From OLB11 sp041392835 (GTDB lineage: Bacteria; Bacteroidota; Bacteroidia; Chitinophagales; Chitinophagaceae), in the NCBI GenBank assembly GCA_041392835.1, contig JAWKLF010000001.1, positions 682,001 to 746,000 on the forward strand: a stretch of DNA of 64,000 nucleotides. Reading direction: 5' to 3'. Every line of letters starts with the position of its first letter. Position 1 is the stretch's first letter. Both the position numbers and the translations under genes were made by a program. Shown piece by piece: positions 45,086 to 52,581 of the stretch. A model generated the notes under the pieces. That model was not told the origin of the DNA. It made no database searches and worked only from the letters and a program-made list of their open reading frames with translations.

Positions 45086-47710
45086 ATGAAAATTTTAGAA
45101 ATAAAAGTCATGAATGGCCCTAACTATTGGAGTATAAAACGCCATAAGTTAATTGTGATGTTATTGGATTTAGAAGATTTAGAACAAAAACCAACTAATA
45201 AAATACCAGGTTTTTTAGAGCGCATACAAGAAAAATTTCCAACTATGTATAGCCATCGCTGTAGTGAGGGCGAAGAAGGAGGATTTTTTAAACGTGTAAA
45301 AGATGGCACTTGGATGGGCCATGTGATAGAACACATAGCATTGGAAATACAAACCCTTGCAGGCATGGATACTGGATTTGGTCGCACTCGTGGAGCATCT
45401 AAAGAAGGTGTATACCATGTTGTTTTTTCATATATAGAAGAAGAAGTAGGTCGAGAAACGGCACAAGTAGCAGTGGAAATAGCCGAAAAATTAATTTCGG
45501 GTGATGACTTTGATGTAGAAAGCATAGTACAACGACTGCGCGAAATACGAGAGCGTGTACGCTTAGGACCCAGTACGGGTTCTATTGTAACAGAGGCTAT
45601 CAATAGAGGTATTCCTTGGATACGACTCAACAAAAATTCTTTAGTGCAACTGGGTTATGGTATCAACCAAAAACGAATTCAGGCTACCGTAGCAAGTACT
45701 ACGAGCAATATAGCCGTAGAGATAGCTTGCGACAAAGAAGATACTAAAAATTTGTTGGAATCTGCCGAAGTACCCGTGCCAAGAGGTCGTATTATTTATG
45801 ATTTAGAAGATTTGGAATTAGCTACTAAGCGTATTGGTTATCCCATCGTATTAAAACCTATCAATGGTAATCATGGGAGAGGAGCTACTACGAATATAGA
45901 AAATTGGGAAAGTGCTTTGATAGCATTTGAAATTGCCAAAAAACATTCAAGAGCTATAATCTGTGAAAAATTTATTACTGGTTTTGATTTTAGAGTCTTG
46001 GTAATTGATTATAAGTTTATATGTGCAGCCAAACGAACTCCAGCTTGTGTAACAGGCAATGGTAAAAGCACACTGCAGGAACTAATAGATGAGGTAAACA
46101 GCGATCCAAGAAGAGGCTACGGACATGAAAAAGTGCTAACTCAAATTAAAGTGGATGCAGTGACGGAAAAAATATTATCCGATTTAAAATTAAATTTAGA
46201 TAGCATAATCCCAACGGGCGAAACAATATATTTGAAACCTACTGCCAATCTAAGTACTGGAGGCACATCGACAGATGTGACCGATTTTGTACACCCCAAC
46301 AATATTTTTTTAGCAGAGCGTATAGCACGAATTATTGGTTTAGATATTTGTGGCATAGACATTATGGCTAAAGATTTATCTACTCCTTTAGAAGAAAGTG
46401 GAGGAGCGGTGCTCGAAGTGAATGCTGCGCCTGGCTTCAGAATGCATATAGACCCAAGCGAAGGGTTGCCTCGAAATGTGGCTGAACCCGTAATAGACAT
46501 GCTATATCCGCCAGGTAGTACGGCTCGTATACCTATCATAGGTATATCGGGTACAAATGGAAAAACAACGACTACAAGGCTCACAGCCCATTTAGTAAAA
46601 AGCATGGGGCACAAAGTAGGCTATACTACTAGCGATGGTGTATATATCCAAAATCAATTGATGATGAAAGGGGATTGTACAGGTCCTAAAAGTGCAGAAT
46701 TTGTATTAAAAGATCCAACTGTTGATTTTGCGGTTTTAGAATGTGCACGAGGCGGTATCTTAAGAGCAGGCTTAGGTTTTCATCAATGCGATATAGCTAT
46801 AGTTACTAATATTAGCGCAGACCATTTGGGTCTGGGAGGTATTGATACCTTAGAACAGTTGGCACGTGTAAAAGCAGTAGTGCCACAAAGCGTGATTCCC
46901 ACGGGATATGCTATCTTAAATGCAGATGATGACTTAGTGTATAAAATGAAAGATAGTCTAAGTTGTCATCTGGCTTTGTTTAGTATGAATCCTAATAGCA
47001 AACGCATCAAAGAACATTGTGATAAAAATGGTATTGCAGCCGTGTATGACGAGCATACTGATATGATATTTATACAAAAAGGTGCATGGAAAATACAGAT
47101 TGAAAAAGCACATCAAATACCACTAACACAAAGTGGCAAAGCCTTGTTTAATGTACTCAATATAATGCCCGCTATATTAGCTGGCTATCTCAGAGGGTTT
47201 TCTGTATTAGATATTCGATTAGCACTGCAAACATTTATACCTAGCCCAGCGCAAACGCCCGGCCGTATGAATTTATTTCAATTTAAAAATTTCCAAGTAC
47301 TTGCCGACTATGCTCACAACCCTGCTGGCTTTCAGGTGTTGAAAGCGTATGTAAACAAAACCGAAGCCAGCAAAAAAGTAGGTATCATATCGGGTACTGG
47401 AGATCGTAGAGATGAAGACATAATACAACTTGGAGAAATAGCAGCTGAAATGTTTGATGAAATAATAATTCGACAGGATAAACATTTGCGTGGCAGAACA
47501 GAAGATGATATCGTACAATTGCTGACAAAAGGTATTCATAAAGTGAATCCTAAAATTCCGATTCAAGTAATTTTAAAAGAATTGGATGCTATAGACTATG
47601 CTATTTCCAATGCGCCTAAAGATTCATTTATAGTGATATGTAGTGATGTGGTAACGGATGCACTGACTTATATTCAGACATTAAAAAACAATGAGGATAC
47701 CAATTTCTAA
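45086..47710 (+). CDS. cphA: Cyanophycin synthetase
   Basis: Makes cyanophycin (poly-Asp backbone with Arg side chains), an ATP-dependent non-ribosomal storage polymer. The 874 residues match CphA1. The N-terminal domain (about 1-160) includes EGGFFKRVKDGTWMGHVIEH; the ATP-grasp domain (about 210-475) has PIVLKPINGNHGRGATTN and ICEKFITGFDFRVLVID and DICGIDIMAKD; the Mur-ligase-like domain (about 480-874) has P-loop GISGTNGKTTTTR (486-498, K493), ECARGGILRAGLG and VADYAHNP-like VLADYAHNPAGFQ. Its stop overlaps the stop of the convergent OmpA-type gene. No cyanophycinase or second cphA is in the window. Confidence 0.94.
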   Translation: MKILEIKVMNGPNYWSIKRHKLIVMLLDLEDLEQKPTNKIPGFLERIQEKFPTMYSHRCSEGEEGGFFKRVKDGTWMGHVIEHIALEIQTLAGMDTGFGRTRGASKEGVYHVVFSYIEEEVGRETAQVAVEIAEKLISGDDFDVESIVQRLREIRERVRLGPSTGSIVTEAINRGIPWIRLNKNSLVQLGYGINQKRIQATVASTTSNIAVEIACDKEDTKNLLESAEVPVPRGRIIYDLEDLELATKRIGYPIVLKPINGNHGRGATTNIENWESALIAFEIAKKHSRAIICEKFITGFDFRVLVIDYKFICAAKRTPACVTGNGKSTLQELIDEVNSDPRRGYGHEKVLTQIKVDAVTEKILSDLKLNLDSIIPTGETIYLKPTANLSTGGTSTDVTDFVHPNNIFLAERIARIIGLDICGIDIMAKDLSTPLEESGGAVLEVNAAPGFRMHIDPSEGLPRNVAEPVIDMLYPPGSTARIPIIGISGTNGKTTTTRLTAHLVKSMGHKVGYTTSDGVYIQNQLMMKGDCTGPKSAEFVLKDPTVDFAVLECARGGILRAGLGFHQCDIAIVTNISADHLGLGGIDTLEQLARVKAVVPQSVIPTGYAILNADDDLVYKMKDSLSCHLALFSMNPNSKRIKEHCDKNGIAAVYDEHTDMIFIQKGAWKIQIEKAHQIPLTQSGKALFNVLNIMPAILAGYLRGFSVLDIRLALQTFIPSPAQTPGRMNLFQFKNFQVLADYAHNPAGFQVLKAYVNKTEASKKVGIISGTGDRRDEDIIQLGEIAAEMFDEIIIRQDKHLRGRTEDDIVQLLTKGIHKVNPKIPIQVILKELDAIDYAISNAPKDSFIVICSDVVTDALTYIQTLKNNEDTNF

Positions 47711-48282
47711 TAACGATAAAGAACTACAAATTCTACTCTGCGATTTTTTTCTCTATTTTCAACAGTGTCGTTAGGATACAAAGGTGCGTTTTCGCCCATG
47801 CCCCAAGTTTCTAAGCGATAGGCAGGAATACCGTTGTCTTCTAAAATTGCTTTGATAGCATTGGCTCTATGCAGAGATAAGGTTTTGTTTTTTTTATCAT
47901 CGCCTTTATCATCTGTATGGCCTGTAATTAAAATATCTGTTTTATTATATTTTTTTAGCACTGAAGAAAGTTTTCCCAAGGGTTCTTGATAATTATCGGA
48001 TGGGAAAATACCTTTGGACTGATACAAAATATTTTTTGGAAACAAAACTTTTATACTATCCTCTATAATAGTTACTTCGGCTTCGGGAACATCATTTTTT
48101 ATTTGAGCTGCTACTTTATCTATATATTCTTTTTTAGAATAGGGCTTACCAACCAATTTTTCTACTGGAGCAGGCACTTCTCGTTTACTACTTGCCGTAT
48201 ATGGAGCATGCGTAGGGCCATAGCTATAGCATGACGAAAGAAAAGCAATAATAAGAAATAGAGGTAAATAGTGTTTATACAT
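47707..48282 (-). CDS. OmpA-family lipoprotein
   Basis: An envelope lipoprotein with a peptidoglycan-binding OmpA-like domain. The 191 residues have a lipobox (FLIIAFLSSC, Cys about 18), a linker to ~65 and the OmpA-like domain (about 70-191) with the motif TGHTDDKGDDKKNKTLSLHR, AIKAILEDNGIPAYRLETWG, and NREKNRRVEF, in which the Asp and Arg that bind meso-diaminopimelate are conserved. It probably tethers the outer membrane to the wall. Its stop overlaps that of cphA, so the two genes have no space for a terminator between them. Confidence 0.88.
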   Translation of the reverse strand: MYKHYLPLFLIIAFLSSCYSYGPTHAPYTASSKREVPAPVEKLVGKPYSKKEYIDKVAAQIKNDVPEAEVTIIEDSIKVLFPKNILYQSKGIFPSDNYQEPLGKLSSVLKKYNKTDILITGHTDDKGDDKKNKTLSLHRANAIKAILEDNGIPAYRLETWGMGENAPLYPNDTVENREKNRRVEFVVLYRY

Positions 48283-48325
48283 ATTATAGTTTATAATGTA
48301 AATTTAGGAATCGTATTTCAAATAA

Positions 48326-50173
48326 TTACATTAAAAGGGCGTTAATAGCATCACTAAGTTCTAATTCAGTAATGGGTGTTCCTTTTATTTTATTAAATGA
48401 TTGAGCATCTATTAAAAATTCACTTCGAATAATTTTGACTAATTGTCCATTATTAATTTCAGGTATAAGCACTTTTTTAAATTGGCCTAAAAGCTCTTTT
48501 AAATTAGCCGGAAAAGGTCTAAGGTGGGTAAGATGACAATGTGATACGGATTTGCCTTCGGCTATCATTTTGCCTACTACTGTTCTTATGACCCCATAGG
48601 TAGAACCCCAACCTAATACCAATAGCTCACCACTATCTTTTCCTAAACTAATGCTTTGTGCTGGAATATGTTGTGCTATAGAATCTACTTTAGCTTGTCT
48701 TGTTTTTACCATCCACTCATGATTGTCTGCATCGTAACTCACTGTGCCCGTTTTGTCTTGCTTTTCTAATCCACCTATGCGATGTTCTAAATGGGGAGTG
48801 CCAGGTTTTATCCAAGGTCTGGCTAATTCACTATTTCTAAGATAAGGCATTAATTTTTCTTCGCCTTCAGCTAACTCACTTTTGAATTGTACAGGTATAG
48901 CTTCTATGTCGCTACTTTTAGGAAACTTCCAAGGCTCTGCACCATTGGCTATATACCCATCGCTCAATAGTATGACGGGTGTCATAAACCGAATAGCTAT
49001 TCGAGTAGCTTCTAACACAGCCCAAAAACAGTCGGAAGGCGTAGAGCTTGCTATGATAGGTATAGGACTTTCGCCATTTCTTCCGTAATAGGCTTGCAAC
49101 AAATCGCTTTGTTCTGTTTTGGTAGGTAAGCCTGTTGAAGGGCCTCCTCGCTGTACATTTATTATTAGTAAAGGTATTTCTAACATGAGTGCCAAGCCCA
49201 TAGCTTCCGTTTTTAAAGCCATGCCAGGCCCAGAAGTGGTTGTAACCCCCAAGCTGCCACCATAAGAAGCTCCTATAGCCGATGCAATTGCTGCTATTTC
49301 ATCTTCGGCCTGAAAAGTTGTTATTTGATATTGTTTATAATTACTTAGCTCATGCAGTATGTCTGATGCAGGAGTAATAGGATAAGAACCCAAAAAAAGA
49401 GGTAGTCCAGTTTTTTGTGCAGCGGTAAGTAACCCTAATGTTATAGCCGAATTTCCGGTTATACTTCTATATTGCCCTGGTTCTACTTTGGCCTTGGATA
49501 CTGTGTATTGCTTTGAAAAAACTTCAGTTGTTTCACCATAGTGATAGCCAGCTTTTAGAACACTAATATTACTTTCTAGTATATCTGGTTTTTTGCTAAA
49601 CTTAGCCTTGATAAAACTAATAGTGTTGTCCAAATTTCTATCATACATCCAATACAAGAAGCCCAATACAAACATGTTTTTGGCCCTATCTTTTTCTTTA
49701 GTGCCTAAAGCACTGTCTTTGAGAGCTTCACGAGTAAGCTTAGTTACATCTATTTTAAATACTTGATAGTTGGACAAGCTATCATTTTCTAAGGGATGCT
49801 CACCATCGGGATAATTAGCTAAACGTAAATTTTTGCTATCAAAACCATCCGTATTTGCGATGATGATTCCACCTTTTTTGATTTGGCCCAAATTGACTTT
49901 TAATGCAGCAGCATTCATCACTACTAGCACATCGCAAATGTCGCCAGGAGTAAATACTCTACTCGATGAAAAATGAAGTTGGAATCCGCTGACACCCGGC
50001 AAAGTGCCCTGAGGTGCTCTAATCTCGGCTGGAAAATCTGGAAATGTACTAAGGTCATTTCCTTGTAATGCGGTATTGATAGTAAATTGAGAACCTGTAA
50101 GCTGTATGCCATCACCGCTATCTCCAGCAAACTTAATGACTACTTGATCTACTTCTTGAATCGTTGCACTCAT
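48326..50173 (-). CDS. korA: 2-oxoacid:acceptor (2-oxoglutarate:ferredoxin) oxidoreductase, fused gamma-alpha subunit
   Basis: Catalyses CoA-dependent oxidation of a 2-oxoacid with ferredoxin as acceptor; together with a beta (TPP) subunit. The ~615 residues consist of a gamma domain (about 5-200; IKFAGDSGDGIQLTGSQFT) and an alpha domain (about 220-615; GNSAITLGLLTAAQKTGLPL, GSYPITPASDILHEL, FQAEDEIAAIASAIGASYGG, TTSGPGMALKTEAMGLAL). This KorA-like layout is common in Bacteroidota, but the usual partner korB is not next to it here. Start ATG 50173 is preferred over GTG 50182, which lies in a perfect promoter box. Substrate preference is inferred. Confidence 0.9.
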   Translation of the reverse strand: MSATIQEVDQVVIKFAGDSGDGIQLTGSQFTINTALQGNDLSTFPDFPAEIRAPQGTLPGVSGFQLHFSSSRVFTPGDICDVLVVMNAAALKVNLGQIKKGGIIIANTDGFDSKNLRLANYPDGEHPLENDSLSNYQVFKIDVTKLTREALKDSALGTKEKDRAKNMFVLGFLYWMYDRNLDNTISFIKAKFSKKPDILESNISVLKAGYHYGETTEVFSKQYTVSKAKVEPGQYRSITGNSAITLGLLTAAQKTGLPLFLGSYPITPASDILHELSNYKQYQITTFQAEDEIAAIASAIGASYGGSLGVTTTSGPGMALKTEAMGLALMLEIPLLIINVQRGGPSTGLPTKTEQSDLLQAYYGRNGESPIPIIASSTPSDCFWAVLEATRIAIRFMTPVILLSDGYIANGAEPWKFPKSSDIEAIPVQFKSELAEGEEKLMPYLRNSELARPWIKPGTPHLEHRIGGLEKQDKTGTVSYDADNHEWMVKTRQAKVDSIAQHIPAQSISLGKDSGELLVLGWGSTYGVIRTVVGKMIAEGKSVSHCHLTHLRPFPANLKELLGQFKKVLIPEINNGQLVKIIRSEFLIDAQSFNKIKGTPITELELSDAINALLM

Positions 50174-50181
50174 GATAGGCA

Positions 50182-50189
50182 CAAAGGTA
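50182..50189 (-). promoter_or_regulatory. TANNTTTG box of korA
   Basis: TACCTTTG on the minus strand, ending eight bases before the chosen ATG. The longer frame's GTG overlaps this box. Confidence 0.5.
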
Positions 50190-50221
50190 GTAGAAATACT
50201 ATAAGGAAATGTAATTTAGAA

Positions 50222-50854
50222 TCAGCTATTTGACTTTTTCTTAAACATAGGCACTTTATTTTCGTTGCCTTGTATAAGTCTATTGATATTTTTTTGGTGA
50301 GTGAGTATCACCATAATAGCTGTAGAAAGCGCAAATACTCGATACATGATTTCGGGCTCTTTAAATACAAAAAATATCATGATTGGAAAAGCTACGCTAG
50401 CGGCTATAGAGCTTAGCGAAACATAGCGAGTAAAAAAGAGCATAAATACAAATACTACTATAAGCAGAGCTGCCACCATAGGTTGTATAGCCAATATCAT
50501 TCCAAATAGGGTGGCAATACCTTTGCCTCCTTTAAATTCGGCCCAGATAGGAAATATATGACCTACCACTGCTGCTATACCCAATATGACTTGGAAATTG
50601 GTAAGGGCTACATTGTCTAACTGATATTTGGCTATGAAATAGGCTAAATCTACTGCCATAAAACCTTTAAGGGCGTCTATAAAAAATACAAAACTGCCTG
50701 CTTTTACACCTAATACCCTAAAGGTATTGGTAGCGCCTGCATTTCCGCTTCCATAGTTTCGTATGTCTATTTCAAAAAAATATTTACTTACCCATACTGC
50801 AGTAGGTATAGAACCTAGCAGATAAGCCATGAGTATTAAAATAAATTCGTGCAT
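50222..50854 (-). CDS. plsY: Acyl-phosphate:glycerol-3-phosphate acyltransferase
   Basis: Inner-membrane enzyme that acylates glycerol-3-phosphate, the first step of phospholipid synthesis. The 210 residues have five hydrophobic helices and the three PlsY motifs: GSIPTAVW near 15, GSGNAGATNTFRVLG near 37-51 and KGGKGIATLFG (GGKGVAT-type) near 108-117. The last ~15 residues are charged. It lies upstream of korA on the minus strand, 40 bases away. Confidence 0.95.
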   Translation of the reverse strand: MHEFILILMAYLLGSIPTAVWVSKYFFEIDIRNYGSGNAGATNTFRVLGVKAGSFVFFIDALKGFMAVDLAYFIAKYQLDNVALTNFQVILGIAAVVGHIFPIWAEFKGGKGIATLFGMILAIQPMVAALLIVVFVFMLFFTRYVSLSSIAASVAFPIMIFFVFKEPEIMYRVFALSTAIMVILTHQKNINRLIQGNENKVPMFKKKSNS

Positions 50855-50910
50855 AGTAGTGTATTCTAAATAGCAAATATAACAAAGGAGTCCTATAAAT
50901 CAAAGACACA

Positions 50911-51720
50911 TTATATTTTATTTATATATAAACAAGCCCATTCTTTTTCGACTGTTTTTTTGTGTATCTGCAAGTTTTCTTCTAAAAGCTTGATTTCAAA
51001 GGATTTAATATCGGATTCTAATATGCCACTAAGCAATAATATGCCCTGAGGAGCCAACAGATTATAGATTTGTTTTAGGTAAAAGGTAAGAATATTAAGA
51101 TTAATATTAGCTAGTATAATGTCGAATTCGTTTTCTACTTCGCTAATATCCTTACTTGAAAAAACTACTTTTTGACAGGCATTTCGAAGGGCATTGTCTT
51201 TTGCATTTTCTACACTCCAAGCTTCATTATCTATGCCCTCAATATAGCTGGCTCCTTTTTTTTCTGCAAAAATGGCCAATACACCTGTGCCACAGCCAAA
51301 GTCAAAAACGCTTTTATTTTCAAAATCAATATCGAGCATCATAGATAGCATTTGCTGTGTAGTAGCATGGTGCCCCGTACCAAAACTCATTTTTGGGGTA
51401 ATAATCAATTCATAATCTACTTCTGGTATCGGTTCATGAAAATCGGCTCTAAGGGCTATTTTATTTTGAATGCGAATGGGTTCAAAATTTTTTTCCCACG
51501 ATTGATTCCAATTCTCTAACGGAATTTCTTGAATATACACTTCAAGATTTAATTTTTTTATATTCGCTAAGGCTTGCTCTTTGTGTTCTTCTAAATAAAA
51601 AATACTAAGTGTATGCTCTTCTTGCTGCATGCCCAAATGAAGTTCATCATCTAACAAGGCAATGCATTCATCTATTTTGTCATCAGACAAGCCTGTAAGT
51701 GTAAGAGAAATATATTGCAT
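50911..51720 (-). CDS. prmA: Ribosomal protein L11 methyltransferase
   Basis: SAM-dependent trimethylation of ribosomal protein L11. The 269 residues carry an N-terminal substrate-recognition domain (about 1-60) and the methyltransferase domain with LIITPKMSFGTGHHATTQ (about 107-124, typical PrmA), motif I VFDFGCGTGVLAIFAEKKGA (about 140-158), and NINLNILTFYL in the NxxL-region. It lies six bases after pdxJ, so the two are likely in one transcript. Confidence 0.94.
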   Translation of the reverse strand: MQYISLTLTGLSDDKIDECIALLDDELHLGMQQEEHTLSIFYLEEHKEQALANIKKLNLEVYIQEIPLENWNQSWEKNFEPIRIQNKIALRADFHEPIPEVDYELIITPKMSFGTGHHATTQQMLSMMLDIDFENKSVFDFGCGTGVLAIFAEKKGASYIEGIDNEAWSVENAKDNALRNACQKVVFSSKDISEVENEFDIILANINLNILTFYLKQIYNLLAPQGILLLSGILESDIKSFEIKLLEENLQIHKKTVEKEWACLYINKI

Positions 51721-51726
51721 GTGAAA

Positions 51727-52455
51727 TTAGGGGTTAAGTGGTTTTAAACAACGTTTGTAAAGTTGTACAGTATTTTCCATTCCTAAGTAAAGAGCATCAC
51801 TAATTAATGCATGACCTATGGATACTTCATTTAAAAATGGTATTTGCGCTGCAAAAAAAGCCAAGTTGTTCAAGCTCAAATCATGACCTGCATTGATGCC
51901 TAAACCCAACTCTTGAGCGCGAAGGGCGGCAAGTACATATGGTTTTATAGCTTGTTCTCTATCGTGTTTATACATACTAGCATAAGACTCGGTATAGAGC
52001 TCAATTCTATCGGTTTGTGTTTTTTGAGCATGTGTTATCATATCGCAGTCTGGGTCTATAAAAATAGACACACGTATGCCAGCTTGTTTAAAAAGTTGTA
52101 CTGTTTTTTGTAAATAATCTTGATGTGTTTGAGTGTCCCAACCAAAGTTTGATGTGAGTTGTGATTGACTGTCAGGAACTAGGGTTACTTGATGAGGTTT
52201 TACCTCTAGTACCAAATCTACAAATTTGGATTCCATAGGATTACCTTCAATATTAAATTCTGTTTTTATATTCTTAGCTATAGCTCTTACATCGGCATAG
52301 GTAATATGTCTTTCGTCGGGTCTGGGATGCACAGTGATGCCATCGGCACCAAACTGCTGAATACGTATGGCAGCTTCTAGTACATTGGGTATTTGTCCTC
52401 CTCTAGCATTGCGCAAGGTGGCTATTTTATTAATATTTACAGAAAGCTTAGTCAA
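51727..52455 (-). CDS. pdxJ: Pyridoxine 5'-phosphate synthase
   Basis: Condenses 1-deoxyxylulose-5-phosphate with 3-amino-2-oxopropyl phosphate in the DXP-dependent vitamin B6 pathway. The 242-residue TIM barrel shows KLSVNINKIATLRNARGG at the start, VHPRPDERHIT, EFNIEGNP, LVPDSQSQLTSNFGW, ISIFIDPD-like VSIFIDPD, LGINAGHDLSLNNL and ISIGHAL-type VSIGHALI. The start is TTG 52455. A TANNTTTG box (TACTTTTG, 52472-52479) lies 16 bases upstream. It is followed by prmA. Confidence 0.95.
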   Translation of the reverse strand: MTKLSVNINKIATLRNARGGQIPNVLEAAIRIQQFGADGITVHPRPDERHITYADVRAIAKNIKTEFNIEGNPMESKFVDLVLEVKPHQVTLVPDSQSQLTSNFGWDTQTHQDYLQKTVQLFKQAGIRVSIFIDPDCDMITHAQKTQTDRIELYTESYASMYKHDREQAIKPYVLAALRAQELGLGINAGHDLSLNNLAFFAAQIPFLNEVSIGHALISDALYLGMENTVQLYKRCLKPLNP

Positions 52456-52581
52456 TACAAACTATTTTTTCCAAAAGTAATTTTTATTTCAGGTATAAAT
52501 GACTTCTTGTATGCTAAAAAAAAATAAAGCTACTATTTGTCATTATTATTCTAATTTAGTAGTTCTAAAAAATATTTTCAA

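Noticed and set aside
45124..45633. 169-codon minus-strand frame inside cphA
   Set aside because: Antisense shadow of a highly conserved gene; Ser/Arg-rich with no recognisable domain.
46141..46614. 157-codon minus-strand frame in cphA
   Set aside because: Antisense of the ATP-grasp/Mur-ligase region; no independent support.
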